Source: Microbacterium sp. Yaish 1 (lineage in GTDB: Bacteria > Actinomycetota > Actinomycetes > Actinomycetales > Microbacteriaceae). Taken from it: DNA of 64,000 nucleotides. Location: assembly GCF_002245215.1 (NCBI RefSeq), contig NZ_NPMR01000002.1:1219557-1283556 (forward strand). The letters run 5' to 3'. A model generated the notes under the pieces. The model was not told the DNA's origin. It did no database searches and saw nothing but the letters and a program-made list of their open reading frames with translations. Positions 8,142 to 16,000 of this stretch are shown piece by piece; within the stretch, counting starts at the first letter, position 1, and every line of letters starts with the position of its first letter. A program made the position numbers and the translations under genes.

Positions 8142-9137
8142 ATGACGACATCCCTCCCCTCCCTGGCCGAGCTGCTCGACCGGTCGCACGTCGTGGCACT
8201 GCCGCTGACGACGCGTTTCCGCGGTGTCGACGTGCGAGAGGCGCTGCTGCTCGAGGGGCCGGAGGGCTGGACCGAGTTCTCGCCGTTCACCGAGTACGAC
8301 GACGGTGAGGCCGCGACCTGGCTGGCCGCCGCGCTCGAGTTCGGCTGGACCGCGATGCCCGCGCCGGTCCGCGAGCGCGTCGCCGTGAACGCCACCGTGC
8401 CGGCCGTCGCGGCCGAGCGCGTCGCCGAGGTGCTCTCGCGGTACGACGGATGCCGCACGGTCAAGGTCAAGGTCGCGGAGCGCGGCCAGGTGCTCGCCGA
8501 CGACGTGGCCCGCGTGCGGGCAGTGCGCGAGGCGCTCGGCCCCGAGGGACGTGTGCGGATCGACGCGAACGGCGCGTGGAACCTCGACGAGGCCGAGCAC
8601 GCGCTCCACGCACTGGCGGAGTTCGATCTCGAGTATGTCGAGCAGCCGTGCGCGAGCGTCGAGGAGCTCGCCGAGCTGCGCCGCCGTGTGCGTTACATGG
8701 GAATTCCCGTCGCCGCCGACGAGAGCGTCCGCAAGGCCGACGACCCGCTCGCGGTGGCGCGGGCCGGCGCCGCCGATCTGCTCGTCATCAAGGCGCAGCC
8801 GCTCGGAGGCGTCCGGCGTGCGCTCGCGATCGTCGCGGAGGCAGGTCTACCCGCGGTGGTCTCGAGCGCCCTCGACACGAGCGTCGGCCTGTCGATGGGG
8901 ATCGCCCTGGCGGCCGCTCTCCCCGAGCTCGACTTCGACTGCGGTCTGGGAACGGCCTCGCTGTTCGCCGCCGACGTCGCAAGCCCCGCCCTGCGTCCGG
9001 TCTCGGGCGAGCTCGCGACCGGACGGGTCGCGGTGGACCGGGATGCCGTCACCGCGCTCGCCCCGTCTGCGGAGCGGCAGCGGTGGTGGCGCGAGCGGCT
9101 GGAGCGGTGCCACTCGGTGCTCGCGCGACAGCACTGA
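8142..9137 (+). CDS. menC: o-succinylbenzoate synthase
   Basis: Enolase-superfamily dehydratase making o-succinylbenzoate from SHCHC. 331 aa. The catalytic Lys pair is seen as TVKVKVAE (near residue 107) and VIKAQPLGG, with metal ligands in RIDANGAWN, EQPC and ADESV. The frame is open upstream to 8019, but the family N-terminus fits the ATG at 8142, preceded by GGAGA at 8130-8134. It follows the Fic gene by 46 nt on the same strand and may be co-transcribed with it. Confidence 0.95.
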   Translation: MTTSLPSLAELLDRSHVVALPLTTRFRGVDVREALLLEGPEGWTEFSPFTEYDDGEAATWLAAALEFGWTAMPAPVRERVAVNATVPAVAAERVAEVLSRYDGCRTVKVKVAERGQVLADDVARVRAVREALGPEGRVRIDANGAWNLDEAEHALHALAEFDLEYVEQPCASVEELAELRRRVRYMGIPVAADESVRKADDPLAVARAGAADLLVIKAQPLGGVRRALAIVAEAGLPAVVSSALDTSVGLSMGIALAAALPELDFDCGLGTASLFAADVASPALRPVSGELATGRVAVDRDAVTALAPSAERQRWWRERLERCHSVLARQH

Positions 9138-9155
9138 CGGGAGACCGCTCGGGCC

Positions 9156-9773
9156 TCAGGCGTCGAGGAGCGCGGTCGCGAGTTGCCCGATGCGCTCGTG
9201 CAGCAGCCGCGTCGTCTCCGCTTCGCCGAGCCCTTCGACCGCCGCCCGCTCGCACGTTGCATCGGAGAGATCGACCATGAGCTGCGCGACCTCCGTGATC
9301 GGCAGCCGGAAGCGCAGCTCGTAGACCTTCCGGATGTCGTCGACGATCATCCGCACCCGCTCGACGATGCCGTCCTGCAGGCGAAGGTAGGCCTCGGCCA
9401 TCCGTTCGTCGCGCAATGCCTGCGTGCGCAGCTCCGACACCAGCCGGGGCTCCATGCCCCCGAGCGAGACGTCGACGATCTGGGGAACGAGCAGGGACGG
9501 ATCGGGCGCCGCGGTGCGATCGAGGGTGCGTACGCGGTCGGCGACCAGGTCGAGCTTCTCGCTGGAGGACCGCTCGACCAGGGCGAGGAAGAGCTCGCCC
9601 TTGGAGTCGAAGTTCGAGTAGAAGGCGCCGCGGGAGAACCCTGCGCGGTCGCAGACGGCCTCGACGGATGCCGCGTCGAGACCGACCTCGGCGAAGACCT
9701 CCGCGGCGGCATCGAGCAGCCGGGCGCGCGTGTTCTCGCGACTGCGGGTGGCTGTGCGTGCCTCGGCGTCCAT
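9156..9773 (-). CDS. TetR/AcrR family repressor
   Basis: 205 aa. The N-terminal HTH is clear: RARLLDAAAEVFAEVGL, then VEAVCDRAGFSRGAFYSNF, followed by a helical ligand domain without family-specific motifs. The ATG at 9773 was chosen because upstream in-frame sequence is not protein-like. It diverges from the MMPL transporter gene, and the 125-bp spacer holds two 16-bp palindromes that are probably its operators. It is therefore the likely local repressor of the MMPL/Pip unit. The inducing ligand is unknown. Confidence 0.92.
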   Translation of the reverse strand: MDAEARTATRSRENTRARLLDAAAEVFAEVGLDAASVEAVCDRAGFSRGAFYSNFDSKGELFLALVERSSSEKLDLVADRVRTLDRTAAPDPSLLVPQIVDVSLGGMEPRLVSELRTQALRDERMAEAYLRLQDGIVERVRMIVDDIRKVYELRFRLPITEVAQLMVDLSDATCERAAVEGLGEAETTRLLHERIGQLATALLDA

Positions 9774-9829
9774 GGTGCTCCTCGTGTTCACACCGATCGT
9801 CCAGCCTGACCGATGCGTGATGAACCTAG

Positions 9830-9845
9830 GATACATTGGTGTATC
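9830..9845. promoter_or_regulatory. TetR operator 1
   Basis: GATACATTGGTGTATC: perfect 6-bp arms (GATACA/TGTATC) with a 4-bp centre, 57 nt upstream of the tetR start and 54 nt before the MMPL start. Confidence 0.7.
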
Positions 9846-9846
9846 G

Positions 9847-9862
9847 GATACAGCGCTGTATC
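9847..9862. promoter_or_regulatory. TetR operator 2
   Basis: GATACAGCGCTGTATC is a fully self-complementary 16-mer with the same arms as operator 1. The two sites are 17 bp apart start to start, placing two repressor dimers on neighbouring helix faces over the divergent promoters. Confidence 0.72.
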
Positions 9863-9898
9863 GAACAACCGTGACGATCGATCAGACCTGGAGCGCCC

Positions 9899-12724
9899 GT
9901 GTCCACACTCCTGTTCACCCTCGGACGCTGGTCGTTCCGTCACCCCTGGCGCGTGCTCACCGCATGGCTGCTGATCCTCGTCATCGCCGGCGGCGGTGCT
10001 GCACTGCTGAACAAGGGCACCGACAACTCCTTCTCGATCCCCGGAACCGAGGCGCAGGAGGGACTGGAGCTGCTGAACCGCACCTTCCCCCAGGCGAGCG
10101 GCACGAGCGCGCAGCTGGTCGTCGTCGCACCCGACGGCGAGAGCGTGCGCGATGAGCCGTTCGCCGGCGAGATCGCCGACACCGTGACGGCGTTCGGAGA
10201 CCTCGGCGACGACGTCCTGGCCGTGACCGATCCGTTCGACCAGACCGTATCCGGCCTGGTCTCGGAGGACGATCGGGCCGCGATCGTCCGCGTGCAGTTC
10301 GACGGCGAGGCGACCTCGGTCAGCGCCGAGACGAAGGACGCGCTCACCTCGGTGGCCGACCGGATGCGATCGGACCTCCCCGACGGCACGCAGATCGCCC
10401 TCGGCGGCGACCTGTTCTCGACCTCGATCCCGGCACTGTCGATCGTCGAGGTGATCGGCGTGCTCGTGGCGCTGTTCGTCCTCATCGTCACGTTCCGCTC
10501 GTTCGCGGTGTCGTGGTTCCCCCTGATCAGCGCCCTGATCGGCGTGGCTCTGGCGACGTCGATGATCTTCGTCGCCACCCAGTTCGCGTCGGTGTCGTCG
10601 ACGACCCCGCTGCTGTCGGTCATGCTCGGCCTGGCCGTCGGCATCGACTACTCGCTCTTCATCGCCGCGCGACATCAGGACCAGGTGCGCGCGGGCATGG
10701 ACCCCGAGGAGTCCGCCGCCCGTTCGACCGGAACCGCGGGATCGTCCGTCGCCTTCGCGGGCATCACGGTTCTCATCGCGCTGATCGGCCTGAGCTTCGC
10801 CGGCATCCCCTTCCTCACGACGATGGGCATCGCTGCGGCGGTCGCGGTCGCGATCGCGGTCGTCGTCGCCGTCACCCTCACCCCCGCGCTGCTCGGGTTC
10901 GCCGGAGCTCGCGTCGCCGGCTGGCCCCGTCGGGCGAAGCGGTCGCGGAAGCGCCCGGCCGCGCCGCGCCGGTCGTTCTCGGAGCGCTGGGTGCGCGGCG
11001 TCACGCGGCATCCCCTCGTCACGACGATCGCGGTCATCGTGGGCCTCGGCGTCGTCGCGATCCCGTCGGCGAGCCTCACCCTCGCCCTCCCCAACGCGGG
11101 GGTGCAGCCGCCCTCGAGCGAGGCCCGGCAGGCGTACGACCTCACCGCCGAGCACTTCGGCCCCGGCGCGAACGGCCCGCTCATCATGACGGGAACGATC
11201 GTCACCTCGAACGACCCGCTGACCCTGATGCAGGACATCGGCGACGACATCGCGACCATCCCCGGCGTGAAGGAGGTGGCCCTCGCCACCCCCAACGAGA
11301 CCGCCGACACCGGGCTCGTGCAGATCGTGCCCGAGACCGCACCCGACTCCCCCGAGACCGCCGACCTCGTACGCGAGCTGCGGGCACAGCACGACCGACT
11401 GCTCGACGAGTACGGCGTCGACCTCAAGGTCACCGGGTTCACCGCGGTCGGCATCGACATCTCCGACCGGCTCGGCGAAGCGCTCCTGCCCTTCGGCGTG
11501 TTCGTCGTCGGGCTCTCCCTGATCCTGCTGACGATCGTGTTCCGATCGATCTGGGTGCCGATCAAGGCCGCCCTCGGCTACCTTCTCTCGGTGCTCGCCG
11601 CCTTCGGCGTCGTGGCCGCCGTCTTCGAGTGGGGCTGGTTCGCCGACCTGCTGCACGTCACGCGCGAGGGGCCCGTCATCAGCTTCATGCCGATCATCCT
11701 CATGGGCGTCCTGTTCGGGCTCGCGATGGACTACGAGGTCTTCCTCGTCTCGCGGATGCGCGAGGACTACGTCCATGCGCGCCGCGACCGGGGCGGCCGC
11801 GCCGACCGCCTCACCGCTGTCGGGGCCGTCCGCTCCGGTTTCACCTCGTCCGCACGCGTCGTGACGGCAGCGGCGGTCATCATGTTCGCCGTCTTCGCCG
11901 CCTTCGTCCCCGAGGGCGACTCCTCGATCAAGCCGATCGCCCTGGGGCTCGCCGTCGGCATCGCCGTCGACGCATTCCTCATCCGCATGACGCTCGTGCC
12001 GGCCGTCATGGCGCTGCTCGGCGAGAAGGCCTGGTGGATGCCGCGCTGGCTCGACCGCATCCTCCCCCACTTCGACATCGAGGGCGAGGCCGTCGAGCGC
12101 GAGCTGTCGCTGCGCGAATGGCCCGAGCGCAACACCTCGGCCGCCCTGGTCGGAGAGGATGTCGCCGTCCACGCCGACGACGACGGCCACACCGCGGTCT
12201 TCTCCGGCGCGACCTTCCGCGTCGAGCCCGGCGAATCGCTCGTCGTCTCCCACCCCGATCCGCGGGTCGGCCGGGCCTTCGCCCTCGCCGTCTCCGGGCG
12301 TCTCCGCGTCGACGGCGGGCTGCTCCGCGTCGGGGGGCACCTGCTGCCCGAGCGAGCGCCGTGGGTCCGTTCTCACGTCGGCCTCGCGCTGCTCGACGGC
12401 ACGACCGACCCGGTGGCCGAGCTCCGTCGCGCCACGGCCGGCGGCACGACGATCGTCGTCGTCGACGGGCTCGACGCCCTCACCGGCGCCGACCGCGACC
12501 AGGCCGCCGCAGTGCTTCGCGACGCGGCATCCGACCTCGACGACCGTCATGCGGGGGCAGGCGCCCTCACCGTCGTCGCCATCGTCCGGCGCGAGCTCGG
12601 CGTGCTCGACATCCTCGCCGAGGCGCACCGCCCCGCTCCCCGCACCCTCCCCCTGCACGGCGGCGCACCCGCGGCAACCGCGTCCGAACCGTCGCACCCG
12701 AACACCGAGGTGATCTCGTCATGA
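9899..12724 (+). CDS. MMPL-family (RND) transporter with C-terminal degenerate ABC-ATPase-like domain
   Basis: 941 aa. Residues 1 to about 725 form a typical MMPL/RND exporter: an N-terminal helix, two large extracellular loops and two membrane blocks, with GLAVGIDYSLFIAARHQ and GLAMDYEVFLVSRMRED marking the conserved helix 4/10 Asp-Tyr signatures. The extra 200 residues resemble an ABC nucleotide-binding domain: VEPGESLVV, then the P-loop position SHPDPRVGRAFAL (residues about 784-796) without Lys or Ser/Thr, SGRLRVDGGLLRVGGHLL, and a Walker-B-like IVVVDGLDAL at about 852. ATP hydrolysis is unlikely. The start is GTG with GGAG 5 nt upstream. It overlaps the Pip gene by 4 nt (ATGA). Confidence 0.9.
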   Translation: MSTLLFTLGRWSFRHPWRVLTAWLLILVIAGGGAALLNKGTDNSFSIPGTEAQEGLELLNRTFPQASGTSAQLVVVAPDGESVRDEPFAGEIADTVTAFGDLGDDVLAVTDPFDQTVSGLVSEDDRAAIVRVQFDGEATSVSAETKDALTSVADRMRSDLPDGTQIALGGDLFSTSIPALSIVEVIGVLVALFVLIVTFRSFAVSWFPLISALIGVALATSMIFVATQFASVSSTTPLLSVMLGLAVGIDYSLFIAARHQDQVRAGMDPEESAARSTGTAGSSVAFAGITVLIALIGLSFAGIPFLTTMGIAAAVAVAIAVVVAVTLTPALLGFAGARVAGWPRRAKRSRKRPAAPRRSFSERWVRGVTRHPLVTTIAVIVGLGVVAIPSASLTLALPNAGVQPPSSEARQAYDLTAEHFGPGANGPLIMTGTIVTSNDPLTLMQDIGDDIATIPGVKEVALATPNETADTGLVQIVPETAPDSPETADLVRELRAQHDRLLDEYGVDLKVTGFTAVGIDISDRLGEALLPFGVFVVGLSLILLTIVFRSIWVPIKAALGYLLSVLAAFGVVAAVFEWGWFADLLHVTREGPVISFMPIILMGVLFGLAMDYEVFLVSRMREDYVHARRDRGGRADRLTAVGAVRSGFTSSARVVTAAAVIMFAVFAAFVPEGDSSIKPIALGLAVGIAVDAFLIRMTLVPAVMALLGEKAWWMPRWLDRILPHFDIEGEAVERELSLREWPERNTSAALVGEDVAVHADDDGHTAVFSGATFRVEPGESLVVSHPDPRVGRAFALAVSGRLRVDGGLLRVGGHLLPERAPWVRSHVGLALLDGTTDPVAELRRATAGGTTIVVVDGLDALTGADRDQAAAVLRDAASDLDDRHAGAGALTVVAIVRRELGVLDILAEAHRPAPRTLPLHGGAPAATASEPSHPNTEVISS

Positions 12725-14772
12725 CCCTGCCCATCGAACGCGCCCGCTCGCGCAAGCCCGTCACCTGGCTCACGATCGTGGGCGTCATCCTGCTGCCCGT
12801 CCTCATCGGCGGTGTGCTGGTCGCGGCGCTGTACAACCCCGTCGAACGGCTCGGCAACATGCGCGCGGCCATCGTGAACGACGATCAGGCCGTCGAGATC
12901 AACGGTCAGCTCGCTCCTCTCGGCCGCCAGCTGACCGCCGGACTCGTCGCCGGGTCGGACGAGGTCCCGAGCAACCTGGACTGGGTCATCTCGAACGACG
13001 AGGACGCCCGGGCGGGCCTCGCCGACGGCACGTATGACGCCGTCGTCACCATTCCGAGCGGCTTCTCGGCGGCGGCCACCTCCACCGCTCCCGGGGGCAC
13101 GCCGGAGAAGGCCACGATCCGTGTCGACACCGCTCCCGACAGCCTCGTCGTCGACGACGCCATCACGGCGCAGATCACGCAGGCCGCAACATCCCTCATG
13201 GGGTCGCAGCTTTCGACGGTCTACCTCGAGAACGTGTTCCTCGGCTTCACGACGCTGGGAGATCAGCTCGGGGATGCCGCCTCCGGCGCGCGTCAGCTCG
13301 CCGACGGCGGGCGGCAGGCAGCCGACGGTGCGACGCAGCTCGCCGACGGTGCGGGCCAGTTGGCGAGCGGGGCCGGAACCCTCTCGGACGGGGTGGGCCA
13401 GCTCGCGACCGGTGCCTCGCAGCTCTCCGACGGCGCCGCGGCGACCCAGACGGGCCTGACCACCTGGGCGCAGGGAGCCCGCACTCTCGCGGGCGGCACC
13501 AACGAGTTCGCGACCCAGCTGTCGCAGTCGTTGAACGGGATCAGCGTTCCCGAGATCCCCGCCGAGGCGGTCGCCGGGGCGCAGTACCTCGCCGAGAACT
13601 CCGACCGCATCGCCGGCGGGGTCACGCAGGCGGCCGCAGAGCTCGCCGCGGTCTCGGCCAGCTGCGAGGCCAACGGTGGATCGGCACAGGTCTGCGACGC
13701 CCTTCGCGCCGTCTCCGAGCGCACGCAGAGCGCCCTGCCCGAGGTCACCGGCGTGATCGGCCAGTCGGGCCAGATCGCCGGTCAGGTCTCGGGACTGGCC
13801 GCCTCGGCGCCCGAGCTGATCTCCGGCCTGCAGCAGGCGGCGGGCGCGGCGACGCAGCTCGCGAACGGCATGACCGAGCTCGCCGACGGCGCCGACGCCC
13901 TCGCGGCGGGAGGCGGCCAGCTGGCCTCCGGCGCCTCGGCCCTCGCGACGGGTGCCTCCTCCGCCGCCGATGGTGCAGCGCAGCTCTCGTCCGGCGCCGG
14001 CGAGCTGGCCGGCGGTGCGACCGACCTCGCGACCGGTGTCGGAACCGTCGCCGACGGCACGGGCACCCTCGCCGACGGCCTCGACACCGCGACGGCCGCG
14101 CTGCCCTCGTACACCGACCAGCAGGCGACCGACCTCGCGAGCGTCGTCGCGGCCCCGGTCGAGGCCGAAGGACTGGGAGCCGAGCTGTTCGGCGCCTCGG
14201 CCATTCCGCTCCTCACGGGCCTCGCGCTGTGGCTCGGCGCGATCGGATCGTTCGTCGCGCTGCAGGCCGTCCCCCGCGGTGCGCTGACCTCGCGGCGCCC
14301 CTCGTTCCTGCTGACGCTCCGCGCCTTCGCGCCCGCCGCCGTGGTGGGGCTCGTGCAGGGCGTGCTCGTCGCCGTCGTCGTGCAGCTCGCCGCCTCGTAC
14401 GATCCGTGGACGTGGGCCGCGTTCGCGGGGCTCTCGGCCCTCGCGGGTGTCGCCTTCGCCGCCGTGAACCAGGCCCTCGTGGCGCTGCTCGGCGGAGCGG
14501 GCCGCTGGGTCGCGGCAGGTGTCGCCGTGCTCGCGGTCGCCACGGGGGTGGTCTCGACCGTGCCGGGCGTGCTCTCGCAGATCGCGGGCCTGCTGCCGAC
14601 GGCATCCGCCTACCAGGGCCTCCTCGCGGTGCTCACGTCGGCGGGAGGTGCCGGCGCCGCGGTCGCGGGACTGCTCGTGTGGACGGCGATCTCGCTCGTG
14701 GTCACGGTGATCGTCACGGCCCGGGCGCGCACGACCTCGGTGCGTGCGGTGCTCCGCCCCGCCACCGCCTGA
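12721..14772 (+). CDS. YhgE/Pip-domain membrane protein
   Basis: 683 aa. One N-terminal membrane helix (about 15-38) is followed by a Pip extracellular region (YNPVERLGNMRAAIVNDDQ, the family's opening motif) and about five C-terminal helices after residue 490, the ABC2-permease-like layout of YhgE/Pip proteins. Two low-complexity blocks (residues about 183-240 and 375-457) repeat ADGAxQLAxGA units, expected to form long amphipathic helices outside the membrane. It starts inside the MMPL stop codon, so the two are translated together. In other actinomycetes Pip proteins often follow a separate ABC ATPase gene; here the degenerate ATPase-like domain of the MMPL protein may fill that place (inference). 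Confidence 0.9.
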   Translation: MTLPIERARSRKPVTWLTIVGVILLPVLIGGVLVAALYNPVERLGNMRAAIVNDDQAVEINGQLAPLGRQLTAGLVAGSDEVPSNLDWVISNDEDARAGLADGTYDAVVTIPSGFSAAATSTAPGGTPEKATIRVDTAPDSLVVDDAITAQITQAATSLMGSQLSTVYLENVFLGFTTLGDQLGDAASGARQLADGGRQAADGATQLADGAGQLASGAGTLSDGVGQLATGASQLSDGAAATQTGLTTWAQGARTLAGGTNEFATQLSQSLNGISVPEIPAEAVAGAQYLAENSDRIAGGVTQAAAELAAVSASCEANGGSAQVCDALRAVSERTQSALPEVTGVIGQSGQIAGQVSGLAASAPELISGLQQAAGAATQLANGMTELADGADALAAGGGQLASGASALATGASSAADGAAQLSSGAGELAGGATDLATGVGTVADGTGTLADGLDTATAALPSYTDQQATDLASVVAAPVEAEGLGAELFGASAIPLLTGLALWLGAIGSFVALQAVPRGALTSRRPSFLLTLRAFAPAAVVGLVQGVLVAVVVQLAASYDPWTWAAFAGLSALAGVAFAAVNQALVALLGGAGRWVAAGVAVLAVATGVVSTVPGVLSQIAGLLPTASAYQGLLAVLTSAGGAGAAVAGLLVWTAISLVVTVIVTARARTTSVRAVLRPATA

Positions 14773-14782
14773 GACCCCGCCT

Positions 14783-14808
14783 CGCCCCGCCTCGCCTCGC
14801 GCGGGGCG
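14783..14808 (+). terminator. hairpin after the MMPL-pip operon
   Basis: CGCCCCGC (14783-14790) pairs with GCGGGGCG (14801-14808) around a 10-nt loop, 10 nt after the pip stop codon. No T-run follows, as is common in GC-rich actinobacteria. Confidence 0.5.
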
Positions 14809-14818
14809 GGGCGGACGC

Positions 14819-14877
14819 GTCAGTTGGCAGGTCACGCCCCTTCGCGCAGCAGGAATGGGCATAGCCTGCCAACCGAA
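14819..14877. repeat. 59-bp inverted-ended repeat, copy A
   Basis: Ends GTCAGTTGGCA (14819-14829) and TGCCAACCGAA (14867-14877) are imperfect inverted repeats. The interior shares GCCCCYTC at offset 18, GGA at 34 and GGC at 40 with copies at 47854, 52622 and 54389, with identical length. It lies between the convergent pip and ccsB genes. Confidence 0.75.
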
Positions 14878-14927
14878 GCGACGCCCAACACCACGGGCGA
14901 CCGCGACCCGGTCGGCGATCCCGAGAG

Positions 14928-15995
14928 TCAGCTCAGGCCGCTGTAGGCGTGCAGACCCTTGAAGAACTGGTTGACGATGATGAAGTTGAACAGCACCGCC
15001 GAGAAGCCGACGATCGACAGCCAGGCGCTGCGGTTTCCGCGCCAGCCGCGCGTGGCGCGCGCGTGGATGTATCCGGCGTAGAGCACCCAGATGACGAAGG
15101 TCCACACTTCCTTCGTGTCGAAGCCCCAGTAGCGACCCCACGCGTCGTTGGCCCAGATCGAGCCCGCGATGAGGGTGAAGGTCCAGAAGATGAAGCCGAT
15201 GATCGCGAAGCGGTAGGCGAGCGACTCGAGGGCGTCGGCACTCGGCAGCGTACGCAGGAACCGCGCCCCGTCGCGCCGAGGAGCGGATGCCGCGGATGCC
15301 GCGTCCCCCGCGTCTGCGCCTGCGCGAGCCAGGGCGCGTGCCACGCGTCGCGCCTGCATGAGCTGCACGATCGACAGGGCGAACGCGAGCGCGAAGAACG
15401 CCGACGCCAGCGAGGCGACGAAGACGTGGATGACGAGCCAGATCGACTTCAGCGGGTCGGCGAGCGGCACCACCGCGACGTAGAAGTTGAGGACCGAGCC
15501 GCCGAGCAGCACGACCGCGAGCCCGGTGATGAAGGTGCCGAGGAACCGGAGGTCGTACCGGAAGAGCACGACGAGGTAGACCATCACCACGAGGAGCAGC
15601 CCGGTGAGGGCGAACTCGTACATGTTCGACCACGGCACCCGCTCGGCGGCGATGCCGCGCAGCACGGTCGCTCCGAGGTGGAAGAGGAACCCGATCCAGG
15701 TCAGGGTCGTGCCCATGCGCGCCCACAGCAGGCGAGGGCGGTCGGCGGGACGGGCGTTGAGCGCGAGCTCGGCCTGCGCCTCCGCGGCGCGGATCTCGCC
15801 GATCGTCTGGGCGCCGCCGGCCGCGACCAGGACCGGAGCGGCGGCGGTCGCGGGGACGGAGTCCTTCGTCTTCAGCGCGAGGTCGGAACGACGAGCCAGA
15901 TCGACCGCGTAGGCGATGAAAGCCAGCGCGTAGACAGCCACGGCTGTCCAGACGAGCAGGACCGAGACGGCATCCAGCGACAGGTCTTCGGGCAT
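14928..15995 (-). CDS. ccsB: cytochrome c biogenesis protein CcsB (CcsA-type haem handling)
   Basis: Membrane partner of ResB in system II cytochrome c maturation, which carries haem to the outer face and ligates it to apocytochrome. 355 aa. About eight membrane helices; the Trp-rich WWD segment reads WGRYWGFDTKEVWTF near residue 290, and SNMYEFAL precedes the first haem-binding loop. The N-terminal 110 residues carry one helix and a cytoplasmic linker. The ATG at 15995 lies 5 nt after the resB stop. Last gene of the operon that begins with the phosphatase at 19848. Confidence 0.94.
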   Translation of the reverse strand: MPEDLSLDAVSVLLVWTAVAVYALAFIAYAVDLARRSDLALKTKDSVPATAAAPVLVAAGGAQTIGEIRAAEAQAELALNARPADRPRLLWARMGTTLTWIGFLFHLGATVLRGIAAERVPWSNMYEFALTGLLLVVMVYLVVLFRYDLRFLGTFITGLAVVLLGGSVLNFYVAVVPLADPLKSIWLVIHVFVASLASAFFALAFALSIVQLMQARRVARALARAGADAGDAASAASAPRRDGARFLRTLPSADALESLAYRFAIIGFIFWTFTLIAGSIWANDAWGRYWGFDTKEVWTFVIWVLYAGYIHARATRGWRGNRSAWLSIVGFSAVLFNFIIVNQFFKGLHAYSGLS

Positions 15996-16000
15996 GATCC

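Noticed and set aside
9788..12697. A 969-codon open frame antisense to the MMPL gene
   Set aside because: It is the complement of a real gene in GC-rich DNA; the translation is Gly/Asp/Arg/Glu-rich with no domain and no ribosome site.
12547..15726. A 1059-codon antisense frame through the Pip gene
   Set aside because: Shadow of the Pip coding frame joined by chance to another frame of ccsB; low-complexity Gly/Arg/Glu translation.
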